Shown here in pieces: positions 33,260 to 44,400 of a DNA stretch of 64,000 nt. Source of the DNA: Fagopyrum homotropicum (taxonomy: Eukaryota; Streptophyta; Magnoliopsida; Caryophyllales; Polygonaceae); assembly GCA_033239125.1 (NCBI GenBank), contig BSWB01000008.1, positions 8,462,001 through 8,526,000 of the forward strand, written 5' to 3'. Both the position numbers and the translations under genes were made by a program. The number at the start of each line of letters is the position of its first letter. The first letter of the stretch is position 1. The notes beneath the pieces were generated by a model, which saw only the letters and a list, made by a program, of their open reading frames with translations, did not search any database and was not told the origin of the DNA.

Positions 33260-33823
33260 CAATATATATTTACAATATATATGTATATGATTATAATAAT
33301 AACAATATTTTATATATAATTATATATATACATTTATAATATATGTATATAATAGAAAAATAAAAATTTGAGTTAAAAAAATATACAGCATATGTTGAGG
33401 ACTGTCAGTGAGAAGAGGAAGAGGGCGAGTAGATTAGTCACAGCTTCCGCCCGTCGAGAGGCTGTAGCTCGACGAGTTAGACTTGCATCGGCATCCGTTC
33501 AGGCACCTGTAGATGCAGCTGTAGAGGCATCCGTTGAGGCACCTGTGGATGTACCTGTGGATGCACCTACAGATGCAGAGGTTCATGCACCTGTAGATGC
33601 AGCTGGAGAGGAGGATGTCGTACCTATTTCACTTACTGCTGATTACGACACGGAAGATTCTGCGCCCGATATGTCTCATTTAGATGATATACTAGAGGAT
33701 GAGCATGAGGAGATACGAGTTGAGGTAGAGCAGCAGCAGCAGGACATACCACAGCCGAGGGAGCCGGACGACTTATTGCGCAAAACAAGTGCCGCTCTGT
33801 TAACTATATTGCACTTTATGTGA
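32799..33823 (+). CDS. Second gene of MULE B, Ala/Val/Pro/Asp-rich, fused end
   Basis: Exon 1 is 32799-32858 (MEEDSAIERSRSRPLVNRFQ) with donor GTTAGT. The intron holds 76-bp tandem repeats and a TA tract. Exon 2 starts at 33389 after ATATACAG and runs in frame to 33823. The product has a basic start (EKRKRASRL), a run of APVDA-type repeats (APVDAAVEASVEAPVDVPVD), then acidic and Gln-rich parts. Its last 12 codons lie in transposase sequence read backwards, so the true 3' end is lost. Such N-termini are seen in plant-mobile-domain (PMD) proteins carried by MULEs, but the PMD itself is absent. Function unknown. Confidence 0.5.
32908..33260. repeat. 76-bp tandem repeat (four copies) and (TA)n tract
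   Basis: A 76-bp unit starting ACTTAGTTTAGTTAGGTTCG begins at about 32915, 32991, 33067 and 33143, the last being partial. It is followed at 33197-33256 by an interrupted TA microsatellite. Both lie in the intron of the MULE B second gene. Confidence 0.85.
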
Positions 33824-34760
33824 AACGTGCACAATATATGCTTCACCTCGGGAAATACTACACCCAATGCGCTTATAAGACCAAGCTCACGATCAGTGGC
33901 AATCACCTCCGGCGTCTTTCCGTATAACAAATGCCGGACCCTCCTCAAAGCCCACTCGTAATGATCTCTATTCTCCTGTGCCATGAACACAAAAGCAATT
34001 GTGAATGTCTTCTTGGTGCTAGTGATGCCTACGATCTCCAACAATGGCATATTGTACCTAAAAGTAATACGAAACAAAGACTGAGTTACAATTTCTGAGG
34101 AAAATAAGAATGAGTGTATGAAATAAAATAAAAATGTGGCTTGAATTGAAGCTTACTTGTTGGTCTTATATGTCGAGTCCATCACAATAACATAGGGAAA
34201 CATGTTGAGCAAATGCCTCGAGTCGGGATGTGAGATAAAGAAATCAATCACTTCATCGGAATCTTGACTTCTCCGAGTGTTTACATAGTATCCACGTTCC
34301 CTCAACGTGTGAAGTGCTTGTTGTAATGGAGATCTTCCTTCGGCTTGTTCCATTCTAATCTTCAAACCGGTGTTGTAAACTTGACGGATGGAGGTGACAT
34401 TGTCGGGATCCTCTAATTGTACGGATTTTAATATATGTCTCGGTTTTAAGCCAGAATTCAATTCACGCTCCACCTTTCGGGTCTGCTTCGGAGTCATACG
34501 TCCAACATATGCATGACCTCTTAACACCGAAGGAATGATATGGTTGTGGATTCCACATACAACCCTCACCGTCCACTTTTCCTCTTCAATTTGGGTTCCT
34601 ACAAGCTCAAACAAACACATACACTTCTTCGAGTTTTTTTTCCGACTAGAACTTGGAACATGATCGGGATCTACGTCTTTTTCTTTTCTCGGTCCTCCGT
34701 GTCTATCACAACCCAATTGTAGGATACGAAAACCCCTTCTATCCAACCATGATTTTTTAA

Positions 34761-35874
34761 GAATTAATTAGGGAAATAGGACCCCTTAAAATTGTCTTTT
34801 GTAAACTAGGCCTCTATATAAAAGAAATAAAAAGTAGGTATGAAAACTAGTAAATAGGGCACTAATTTCATTAGTTGAAATGATGGTGATTAGATGTTTA
34901 CTTTTTGTTTAAATATCTTTTTTACATGTTTATCTTTTATTTTTGGTTAATGTAGCTAGTTTGATGAAATTTTCAAGTTCATGAATGTTTAATTTTTTTG
35001 GGTGACATTGTTTTCGTTACCCAAATATGAATTATAGTATTTTTCTCATTATTGGGTATATGTTTATTGTTTTTGTGGTATGTTTCTTATTGTTGAGTAT
35101 GCTTAAAGTGATATTTTTGGGTATGTTTTATAGTTATACAAACTGTGTTACAAGGACCAAATGTCATTTGATATTGATGTTTGTGTACAATATCGATTTG
35201 TGTAAATTTTGGTTATGACAAATTCAAATTGGGTATGCTTCTATACGTGTATTGGTTTTTTAGTATATTTCTTATTATTAAGTATATTTAAAGTAATGTC
35301 GTGGGTATGTTTTATGGTTAACCAAAATGTGTTATAATGATCAAATGTCAAGCGAATTCTTGGGTAATGACCAAATGTCATTTGATATTGATGTTTGTGT
35401 ACAATATCGAGTTTTGAAAATTTTGGGTATGACAAATTTAAATTGGGTATGAATTTTGTATTAAGTGATGTTTAAATTGGGTATAAATATAAAATATTAT
35501 CCAATTTATGGATATTATTTTATTTTGATATTTGATTTATTGTGTATATTGTTTTCGAGTATGTTTTTGTACTTTGAAAAATTTATTTTTGGGTATGATT
35601 GTTGCATTAATTGGGTAAGCGAATTTTTGGGTAAGCTGATTTTTTCAAGGTAGAGGGCTGCGTTTTTTTGGCCTCAAATTCCCTCCAAATGTCAATTAAA
35701 AGGTCACAATCAACACTCACATCAGCCATCACTCATTAGTCATCACTTTTGTCAACTTTTTGTGTTATTTATGAATTAGTCTAGTAAAGTAGGAGTCCTA
35801 TTCCTCAATTTGTAATTGGTAGGGTCCTAAATTTCAACTCTATAGTGTAAAAGGTCCTAAGTGCCAATTTAGCC
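34761..35874. mobile_element. Non-autonomous MULE (element C), 1114 bp, nested
   Basis: An exact 9-bp duplication ATTTTTTAA lies at 34752-34760 and 35875-35883. The left end reads GAATTAATTAGGGAAATAGG. The right end, reverse complemented, reads GGCTAAATTGGCACTTAGGA. Both are followed by GACC(C)-type strings. The block GTAAACTAGGCCTCT links it to elements D and E. It interrupts the MULE B transposase between LVIKK and SWLDRRG. No coding sequence is recognised. The interior repeats TTGGGTA(T/A)G and GATCAAATGTCA-type strings. Confidence 0.85.
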
Positions 35875-36074
35875 ATTTTTTAATGACCAACACCATATTC
35901 ATAGCGTTGGCCACATACCGAGCCCATCCCAAAAAGTTCTCTCTATCCGCAAAATATCCATGAAGCTCAAATTTTGAAGAATAATTGGTACCGAGAGCAC
36001 GAGAGTAATCCATAAGAACCTAAATAAAAATAACATAGAATATTATTTTACAAAAACACATCATTTTATTCTTG

Positions 36075-36318
36075 CATTGCTAATTCTATGATTTCGATTC
36101 TCTATTCTAACATTGCTAATTCTATGATTCCGATTCTCTATTCTTGCATTGCTAATTCTATAATTCCGATTCTCTATTCTAAAATTGCTAATTCTATGAT
36201 TTCGATTCTCTATTGTAACATTGCTAATTCTATAATTCCGATTCTCTATTGTAACATTGCTAATTCTATAATTCCGATTCTCTATTCTAACATTGCAAAT
36301 TCTATAATTCCGACAAAA
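36075..36318. repeat. 36-bp tandem repeat, seven copies
   Basis: Units containing CATTGCTAATTCTAT and CCGATTCTCTATTCTAA begin at 36075, 36111, 36147, 36183, 36219, 36255 and 36291. They lie in intron 1 of the MULE B transposase. A multiple of three keeps frames open on both strands, which explains the two reading frames seen here. Confidence 0.85.
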
Positions 36319-36599
36319 TAAAACGACATAACGGTAAAGTATAAAATTGAGTTTGTACACTTACTTCAAGTTTTGCGAGAATTTCTTCCGGATCACTATA
36401 TTTTTCAATATCGAACGGCATCATCGAGCTTTCACCATCGGATTCTACATCAACTTCATCGGAATACGACGACATTTTAACGACTTTTTTCTTTACGTTT
36501 TCTAACTTGTGGATGAAGGTGAATGAGTCTCATATGTAATTATATAGGCTCGAAAAAATGCCCAACGGCTATATTCCCCCAACGGCTACATCCACTCGA

Positions 36600-36705
36600 T
36601 TTCCGAAAGGGTAACGGGCAAAAGGACGCGCAGGCGCAGTGTCCTTTTGCGCGTGGGCGGACTCCGCCTCTATGAAGGCGCGAGTCCGCCCGAATAGTAG
36701 CCCTG
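36600..36705. repeat. GC-rich right terminal region of MULE B
   Basis: Contains nested stems: CAAAAGGACGCGC with GCGCAGTGTCCTTTTG, and GGCGGACTCCGCC with GGCGCGAGTCCGCC. The outermost bases (reverse complement AGGGCTACTATTCGGGCGG) match the left end GGAGCGATTTTATCCGGCG only loosely. Confidence 0.6.
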
Positions 36706-37672
36706 TTATTTAGTCAAGCTCTTCGTTGCAAAGAGTTTTTACAAGTTTTTTCCGCACAAAACGTTTCTTGGTCTATTCTTTATGATGAAAATGTTTGGCA
36801 AACTTGTAGTGATATCTGTAATGTTTTAAAGGTTTTTAGTGATGCAACTAATTCCATGAGTTATGTTTACATTCCCACTTCTTGTAGCTTTTTAGAAATA
36901 GCCGTAAACGTTTCCGAGACTTTTCAAACCGGTACAACCTATCCAACTCTTACAAGTGCTATAAATGACATAAAATTGAAATGGCTAAAATATTACAAGG
37001 AAATTTCCTTGATTTATCTTATAACCGCTGTTTTTTAATCCTAGATGTAAATTTGATGTTGTTTCCGATTTGTTGTTTATTTGTCATAATTGTTTGGGTT
37101 TAGATTTTAACAATAATCATACCAGTATTCATAACGTTCATATTGAAATTGAAAACTTGTTTTTTTTCATTTCAAACAAGTACTAGCTCTTCTTTTACCG
37201 CACCTAATCATGTTGTTATGCCCTCTTCTTCATCATCTTCTTTTCTTCAAAAGCACAATAAATTTTAGCTAGAAGAACAAAAACACCAAGACATTCATCC
37301 TCTAGTGTTAAATTTCAAGATCATCTAACAACATGTTTTAGTTTTGATAGTAAATCTTTTGAAATTTTGGATTGGTGGAAGAAATTAGCCCCGAAATATC
37401 CAACCTTGATCAAAATTATGCAACAACTCATGGTCGTGCCCGCAACAACGGTTGTTGTGGATCAAGCATTTAGCCAAGGAGGGAATATGTTCACCTACAA
37501 GAGAACCCAATTGAAGCCCGAAAAGTTGGAGGCACAAGTTTACATTCAAGATTGGATAAGAACGGAGAAGCGGAAACAACAAAATGTCCCGATGTATGAA
37601 TCAAAATCGGATTCCAACTCCGATGATCCGGGCACGACTTTCGAGTCTGAGGCGGAAAGGTAAGGGGGTAAC

Positions 37673-40013
37673 TGTAACTGGTAAAAAATCGAAGATGACC
37701 TAATCGAGAATTTTAAGGAATTAAATCCGTTTTAACACGAGATACCTCTCGAGGTAACCTGCTCCTAGATGATATTACACCCCGGTGTAATTTGGAGCAT
37801 TTGGAAGCTTCAATTAATAAAAATGCAGTTGAGAGAAATGATCAGGACATCGGACATATCCTAGATATGAAAAAACATGGAAAGGCAAAACGGCCAAAAG
37901 AGTCACTATTTCGTTTCTTAGCGGCTAAGAAAGACGGCTTAGGAATACGCGTTTTTCGAGACAACTGCGGAATAATTATCCATACAATATTCCAGATTTA
38001 TTATTCCAATTTCGAGAAGTTTGGAGAAGGGGGCTTAAACCGCTTTCGGATCGGTGAAAGAATAATTATCGACTCCGCTAAAGGATAATTATCGACTTCG
38101 CTATAAATAGCGGAAATATCGTTTATTAATTCATTTTCTTTCACGTTTCCTCGTAAAAGCTCTGATTTCTCTCAACCATCAAACTCAGATCTACTCTTCG
38201 TTTCTAATCCGATTTCAAATCCGTTTGAGTTTTTGGATTCCTCTCTTCATTCTCTTCATTTTGGTACCGAGTTTCTACATTTTCGAGCAAGGGTGGTCGA
38301 GCATATATGATACTAGGGAGGTTCCGTCGCTCAGATTCCGGTGAATTTGATGGTGTCCGAGCGTAGCCTGCGTCGTTGTGATTCCGAATCTTCTTTCGGA
38401 TCGTCAATCGAGTTAGTAACGAATAAGTTATGAATTTATTCGTTTTCCGTATTGCGATTTGGCCTAAATTAACCTTAGGCTTGTCAAAATGGATAATTGG
38501 AAATTCCATTATGCGCGTTACATTATTCTGGTGATTATAGGTTGTTTGTTTGATGAGATTTGATGACAGGTGGGTTCAGAAATTGTCTGCGGGCAAAACG
38601 TTGTTCTGGCAAAATTTAATTAATTAATTTAAGTTTAATTAATTAAATTGGGATTCTAGAAAATGCTATAAGCTAATTAAATTCAAAGGAATGAATTTAA
38701 CTGCTGTTTGAAGCGAGAAGTTTAATACGAGGAATATGATATTCTCAACTGGTGTTGTTGAAGGTTTCGATTTAACTATAGCTTAGTTGCTTTGTGAGCG
38801 TATCCAAGAACGATAAAGGAGGATAGTCCGAGTGGGAAACGGACTCAATAGTTGGTTTGCGACGTTTTATTGTTCTTACATGCAAGGTAAGTGTATATGA
38901 ATTACACTTGCTTAATATATATTATGTATTTATTATGCCATGATTTTATGCTTGCTTATATATATATGAGTGAAATGTTGATGATGACTTGATATGATTT
39001 ATGAATGCATGCATGAGGTACATGAGATGATAATGGAAAGAATATGATGAAAGCATAAAATTGAGTTATGATATGAAAGTGATAATATAGGATAGTAATT
39101 GATTAATTAGCCCAACTGGGTCCCACACGGGTTTCCGGGGGACGAGGTCGCTACCTGATCTACAGGGGGCCTCAAAGGTCGCTACCTGATCTACAGGGGG
39201 CCTCTAGATGAGAAAAATAGTTCAAGCTTGCAACCTGATCTATAGGGGGTCTTAGGACAAGATGGCCGAGGTCGCTACCTGATCTACATGGGGCCTAGGA
39301 CGCTATCGGGTTGGCCAACCGAAAGAAAAAAAAAGAAAGAAAGAAAGAAAAGAAATACGAAAGCACATGAGAAAATATATCGTACGATCAGTTGGGGCTA
39401 GTTAGTTAATTATCACCTATGCATCGATGCAATCGAGTCTAGCATGTTATATGTTATGTTATGATTATTTATATGTGATGGTATGATATGAGATGTTTAT
39501 ATGAGGTGATATGTTTATATGTGGTATGATAACATGCTTGAATGTGTATATGTTATGTGTTTTGTATGTAATGTGAATGTGGAGATGTATGTGTGCTTTG
39601 GAATGTGAGAACGGGTATTGTGTCCTTTGGGGGACGGGATATTAGATACTTATATATATTGGGAGAGTGCGATTTGTATACACTTACTGAGCTTGTAGCT
39701 CATTGTTGTTATATCCATATTTTTCAGCTACTCAGACTCGGCCTGATCAAGGCAAGAACATTGGACCCAACACCTGGATTTGAGATCATATCAGGTGGGT
39801 TGTTATGGGATGCTACCGCCTAGGATGTTTTGTGTTGTTTTAAACAGCTGTGTTTTGTTAAACAGGGTTTTATGACGTATGTTAGTATGTATATATGTTG
39901 TGAAGATGGTTGTAAGATAAAGTTTTAAAATTTTACGTTTTCCGCTTTTCCGCTTATTGCTTTAAACAGGGTTAATTAACTGGTAATCAATTGGAAATGA
40001 AATAGGGGTCACA
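37673..40013 (+). mobile_element. Solo LTR, Ty3 chromovirus-like, 2341 bp
   Basis: It starts TGTAACTGG and ends GGGGTCACA. The 5-bp duplication GTAAC is present at 37668-37672 and 40014-40018, and no internal region exists. A TATA box (CTATAAATAG at 38100) followed by a T/C-rich leader fixes the orientation. An alternative end at CAGTAACA (40019) would give better terminal symmetry but no target duplication. The insertion is ten bases after the hAT transposase stop, so it did not break that gene. Confidence 0.75.
39127..39310 (+). repeat. Tandem GGTCGCTACCTGATCTACAG units in the solo LTR
   Basis: A unit of about 27-50 bp built on GTCGCTACCTGATCTACAGG and GGGCCT recurs four times with variants. 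It belongs to the U3-R/U5 part of the LTR. Confidence 0.75.
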
Positions 40014-41037
40014 GTAACAAAATAACTTAGAAGTCTGACAAAAGGTAAGCAAAGGTAGAACTACGTGGACTTTGATTCCTCTTAATCCCGAGAGGATACG
40101 TAGGTAACCGGGAAACCGGTTCAAGCCCTTTTTTTTATAAATGAAAGTACCGTTGGTTAATGGTTTTAAATTTAAATTTAATTGATTTTATAATTAAAGT
40201 ACCATGTCGAGAGTAATCTAGGGACGCTATGGGTACCGAGAAGGCCAATATTTTTATGTCCCATGTCGAGAGTAATCTCGGTACTTATCTCGGGCCGATA
40301 TTTTTGGACATAAAGGTTGAGATTTTTTTTTTAAACAAATCAATGCTAAACCGGCAAACCTACGGTTTAGGTTTAGTTTTGCTTAAGCCCAAACCTAAAC
40401 CGGCGGTTTGAAAACCTAAACCGCCAATTTAGGTTTTCAACCCAAGTCTACTCGTAGTGATTCGAGTTTTCTTTAGACATGAAAATAAATGTTATTGTAA
40501 ATGTCAATCTCATGCTAGTGTAACAATGACATCTTGTATCTATAGTGGGAACAAAATCAAGACTCTAGTATTGTTGGACTTGAAAGCAGATGTGCATGTA
40601 ATATATAAGGAATCGTAAATAGAAATGTATATTAAAATTGACTCGTTCATCTTATATGTCATGTCTATTTTGATGACGTACAAAAATAAGTTAAGGAAAC
40701 GTTTGGAATCTAAATGCATGATGAAAAAATCCGAAACTTCATCTGAATACGGACATCTCCTCATATTGACATAGTAATATTATTGCTCTAGTGTGTGGCA
40801 TTTTTGTTGCAGTGAACCTTGTCCTTCAGCTTGTAGCATCCTAATCTTCAATCCAACATTGTATACTTGTCTTATGGTGGTGACGTTGTGGGGTCATCCA
40901 ACTATAGTGACTTCAAAATATTCATCGACTTGAAACCTAACCCAAGTTCACGTCCCATCCTCCAAAATTATGTATCAATCGGCCATCATATGTATGCCCC
41001 TTTAACTACTCGGAAAGTTTATGGTTTTGTAACATCA

Positions 41038-42947
41038 CGATTCCGCGGGATTCGGAGTGCCACATTGGGCTAGGATTTCACAATGGATCCTAACCCTAGC
41101 CTGACAACAAGTTCACTGGACCTTACAACATGGCACTGATATATATATAAAAACAAATGCATAAAACTGTATATATTGTACATCCAAAAGGTAAAACAAC
41201 ATAGCCGAGTATAAACAACAACATCCTCACACAAGAGGTAACAAAAGATCATCTTCACGTAGGAGGGAAAAGTAAACAATCCCAAAAGACCATAACATCC
41301 TATGTACGAGAGGTTCTCGGCCTATCACTCTGCTAGATCACCCAACAGCACGCCTATCTTGTGGGGCATCTACAACATGGTAATAAACCATTAGCTAACC
41401 AAACCTATATAGAGTAATGCATAAGCACAATCACAATCATGTAAGGATAAACACATCAGCATGATATCACACATTTACCCAATTATCATCTTTATATAAT
41501 AGTCATTCACTCAAGTCGTATATATAAATGAAAGTATGTGACATGAGGACCGATACATCCCCACCTCTCAGTGCTATATTTAGCTGTACGAGTATCGATC
41601 ACACAATCCGTGTACCCTATGAGAGTGGATTGCGCCCTTCCTGTAAACCAGTCTGGCCTGACGTCAGAGAACCTTCCAAACTCCACTACGGGATGAAAGG
41701 AAAAGGTTATCACAACCACGCAGTGGGGCAGTCAATAAAACATAGGTCGGTATAAACGACATCTCATGCTATCATAACAAAATATAAAGCACACACCACT
41801 CATGCAAACACCCAATATAAGGATGATAGCTAAGTAAGTCCTACGGACTTACCTCAACCTCATACAAAGATCAAATAAAAGCAACCTTCAATCTTGAGAG
41901 AGGGGCACTGCCTAACAACAAGGCATAAAAAAATATTAACCTCTATTCATCAAAGGGGTCACACCTAGACCCAAGGGATCCATAGGGATCATACTCAATC
42001 TCAAAACCTCAACTAACATCAACCTAAGTCCTTAAAGTCGTACAAGACATACATCGATCATAACCTCATCCAAACACACCCTCACACATCTAGCATGATC
42101 CTATACACTCACACTAGGAAAGGAGGGAACAAAGGCATCCTAAGGTAAGCCTAGAAGCAACACACACCTGCAGAACCAAGTGTAGGACCTTGTTGATGCA
42201 GGTGGCCGCAGGGACGGATTCCAGGTGGCACAAGGGCGGCTCTGGCCGGCACCAGGGCGGCTGCAAGGTGGCGCAGGGGCGGCTGGACAGCAGAGGCACG
42301 ACTTCAACCCTTTCTTCGCTTCTTCCTTCGATCCTTTTTCTCCTTCTTCACTCCAACATCAACATACATACAGAATATACATATATATACATTAACACAA
42401 GCCAATCAAGGCTGGAACAAGATCCAAACCTAAGGAATCTAGCTAGACTAAGGAAAGGAAGGAAAAGATGAAGGAAAGAAGAAAGATAGGAAGAAAGCCA
42501 TGGAAGCTTACCAAACTTAACATCCAGAGATCAAACACAGCAACACCACAACCTCAAGCTGGCTCAACAAGGCACAACAACATCATCAACAATCAGCAAG
42601 CAAGACAAGCACAAAAGGCTCTCAAAACTCAACAACTCAAGAAGATCAAGGAGAGATCGAAGAGAAAAGATTAGAGGAGAAGAAGAACGTAGGGAGAGAG
42701 AGATGAAGCAGGAAAGAGATAACCCTCATCAGAAGAAAGAAGAAGAAGCTTATAAAGGGGTGAAGAGAGTAAAGCACGGGTCAAAGAAGGCGACTGCAGC
42801 ACACAAAGCCGTAGGGGCGGACTATGTGAACCGCAGGTGCGGTCTAGGCAAACCGCAGGGGCGTCTACTGGGTCACGAAGGGGCGGATCAGGCCAAAACT
42901 GGGTCCTCAGCTCACTCTCTCAGCAACTCAACAACTAGGCTCTTATA
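41038..42947 (-). mobile_element. Solo LTR, Tekay-like, 1910 bp
   Basis: The 5-bp duplication GGTTT lies at 41033-41037 and 42948-42952. The plus strand starts TGTAACATC. The other end reads CTCTTATA, so the expected CA has mutated. Blocks such as GGCTAGGATTTCACAATGGA and CCCTAGCCTGACAACA match, reversed, the end of the LTR at 14725-16018. Removing it rejoins two neighbouring parts of the MULE transposase. The G/C-rich stretch at 42190-42300 and the frames at 42190-42948 are LTR sequence, not genes. Confidence 0.75.
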
Positions 42948-43400
42948 GGTTTTGCACTCTGCAACGCCCATTTATCAACTTCTCTTTGTACACCCTCGAG
43001 CATAAATGAACACCCGTCTTTTTTCGATTTGTGTGCTTGACTAGATGACGACTTGGTATCAAGATCAACGTCTTTCTTCTTCCAAGGGTTTCCGAAACAT
43101 TCGCATGTTAACCAAAACATACAAATTCCCTAACATTTCTCCATGACCTACTTGTGACCAACACCATATTAATAGTTCCTCCTATGAGTCGAGCTCAATC
43201 AACCGTTGTCTCGCGATCGTGGAAAATCCGCGAATTTCAAACAAGCGAGAATAATTGGTCACTTTATCACATGAATAATTCGGTAGAGCCTAATTGGAAA
43301 AAAATAGAATAAGAATTCATGTTTTTCAGTTTAATGATAGCTTACAAGTTAAAATATCTTAACATTTTAAAGAAACTCGTTTGGATGACTGATTTTGTAT

Positions 43401-44156
43401 GAGAATATTGAGCTTGTAATTGTATCCTAGATACAAACTAGGTCCCTCTATTTTTGGCTTAATTTTAATTTAAATTAGTCCAAGCCCAATCGATTTAATA
43501 AAGCTCAATTTCAGTTCAGCCCTAGTAGGCCCACACGAGTTACATAAGCCCAGTCCCAATCCAAAATACAAATGTTGTAGCTAGTGAGTATTGAACACTG
43601 GGCGATAGGCCCTCTCACCCGTATACCAGCTGGGTTAATTGAACATATGTATTGTCTGACCGATACATAGTATTAATACACAATTTTCAGTTACACAATG
43701 TTAATGCATAATTTTACTTATACAATTCCAATTAAACAAAATTAATACACACTATTAACATTGTGTAAGTGAAATTGTGTATTAACATTGTGTAACTGAA
43801 AATTGTGCATTAATACTACGTATCGACTAAACAATACAGAAGTTCAATTAACTCAGCTATTATAAGGGTGAGAGGGAGGGCGTGTCAATCAAAGTTCAAA
43901 ACTCCCTAGCAACAAGATTTGTATTTTGGATTGGGTTTGGGGTTATGTAACTCGTGTTGGTCTACTGGGTCTTAATGAAACTTGGACTATATTAATTAAG
44001 AGAAGAGAAAAGAATCCTAAATTTGACACAATCTTTTATTTATTTTCAATTAATCTTTTTACTTAAAAATAAAGGGGTCTATTTTGTCTACATATAAAAT
44101 TTGGGGCCCTATTTATGCACATTATTACAAAAACTACCTACAAAGTTATTTTACCC
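43401..44156. mobile_element. Palindromic foldback MULE (element E), 756 bp
   Basis: An exact 9-bp duplication ATTTTGTAT lies at 43392-43400 and 44157-44165. The two halves are inverted copies of each other almost to the centre (about 43740-43790). Paired strings include ACGAGTTACATAAGCCC, TCCAAAATACAAATGTTG and ACAATTTTCAGTTACACAAT. Ends read GAGAATATTGAGC and, reversed, GGGTAAAATAAC. The block CAAACTAGGTCCCTCTA ties it to MULEs C and D. There is no coding sequence. It sits in the second FAR1-type transposase. Confidence 0.85.
43560..43925. other. Two inverted tRNA-promoter-like blocks in element E
   Basis: At 43845-43920 (+) and, inverted, at 43570-43645, sequence resembling a tRNA head is found. 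It has an A-box-like string (CTCAGCTATTATAAGGG; the other copy CCCAGCTGGTATACGGG), then about 30 bp, then a B-box-like GTTCAA/GTTCGA string followed by ACTC and CTAGCAAC. The same block occurs once in MULE D near 61640-61715. It could be a SINE-derived head captured by the family. It has no full cloverleaf. Confidence 0.4.
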
Positions 44157-44400
44157 ATTTTGTATCATCGAACGGAAACAACATTTCTTCATCATCTGTG
44201 TTGTCATTTTCGGTACCGATTTTTTTGGAGAGTTTGTGAAGGTTAATCCACATCTTCTTTGGCTCTCAATATATATAACCGAACATACAAAACGTTCGCA
44301 TTACAACGGTTATATTTCAAATTTATTATCGTTACACAATGGTCATTTTTTAAAGACCAAATCAGAATCATTACAGTTTTGAAAATCATAACCATCACAG

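Larger units (their letters stand above)
33790..36475 (-). pseudogene. MULE B transposase (FAR1/MURA type), truncated
   Basis: Exon 1 is 36475-36365 (MSSYSDEVDVESDGESSMMP). Exon 2 runs 36019-34157 and is split by MULE C. Exon 3 is 34057 to about 33790. Introns are GT-AG. A FAR1-like Cys/His region (RRGFRILQLGCDRHGG, VRVVCGIHNHIIPS) is followed by the DDE domain: D in FPYVIVMDSTYKTN, D in PEVIATDRELGLI, then HILCTFHIKCNIVNR. The catalytic Glu, the SWIM finger and the C-terminus are lost where the gene fuses to the plus-strand gene. Apart from insertion C, the remaining frame is intact, suggesting recent loss. Confidence 0.85.
32456..36705. mobile_element. FAR1-type MULE (element B) inside the hAT gene
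   Basis: Direct repeats TTATTTAG flank it at 32448-32455 and 36706-36713. A ninth base differs (A/G). Removing the insert restores the hAT reading frame (SYKLFSQALRCKEF), which proves the insertion. Both ends are very GC-rich for this genome and carry nested GCGC-type stems. Inside are two convergent genes: a transposase on the minus strand from the right end and a second two-exon gene on the plus strand from the left end. They meet at about 33790. A 1.1-kb MULE is nested in the transposase gene. Confidence 0.8.
31396..37663 (+). pseudogene. hAT transposase, interrupted and mutated
   Basis: It begins MANSGDNLPSQFF. A BED-finger region follows (KVYKWRVKDGYGTL, then H and H in IHMQKIHPE) with two stops. 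The next parts read SFICSDIWST and DFYMGIT, then AHILNLCVQDELK and GTRWNSSYKLF, where the MULE enters at 32455. Coding resumes at 36706 with SQALRCKEFLQVF and later SYVYIPTSCSFLEI. The C-terminal dimerisation domain is at 37367-37663 (WWKKLAPKYPTL, VVVDQAFSQGGN, QDWIR). This order is that of Ac/Tip100-type hAT transposases, which cut and paste DNA. Stops and frameshifts show it is dead. Confidence 0.8.
30918..40445 (+). mobile_element. Decayed hAT transposon, broken by two insertions
   Basis: The two edges carry inverted subterminal repeats of the (A)AACCGCCGGTTTA type (30925-31090 and 40340-40440). The interior holds a hAT transposase in pieces: 31396-32455 and 36706-37663. A 4.25-kb MULE sits in the transposase gene. 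A 2.34-kb solo LTR sits ten bases after its stop codon. The outer terminal repeats and an 8-bp target duplication could not be confirmed, so the outer limits are approximate. Without the insertions the hAT would be about 2.9 kb. Confidence 0.65.
40480..44400 (-). pseudogene. Second FAR1-type MULE transposase, heavily broken
   Basis: Three pieces follow the order of the MULE B transposase. At 44200-44157, frame TDDEEMLFPFDDTKW is like exon 1. At 43400-42948, VNMRMFRKPL-type sequence and KKDVDLDTKSSSSQ are like exon 2. At 41037-40540, sequence matching the VYNTGLKIRM region precedes SDEVSDFFIMHLDSKRFLNL and YVIKIDMTYK. The first gap is filled by foldback element E, the second by a solo LTR with its own duplication. 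Many stops and frameshifts are present. The right end near 44280-44480 may contain its terminal repeat. Confidence 0.7.

Noticed and set aside
36061..36360. Long repetitive frames on both strands
   Set aside because: They are translations of a 36-bp tandem repeat, whose unit length is a multiple of three, inside a transposase intron.
40014..40019. Alternative right end of the 37673 solo LTR at CAGTAACA
   Set aside because: Terminal symmetry is attractive, but only the end at 40013 gives a matching GTAAC duplication.
42190..42948. Several 68-93 codon frames
   Set aside because: They fall within a solo LTR defined by a GGTTT duplication and have no recognisable motifs.
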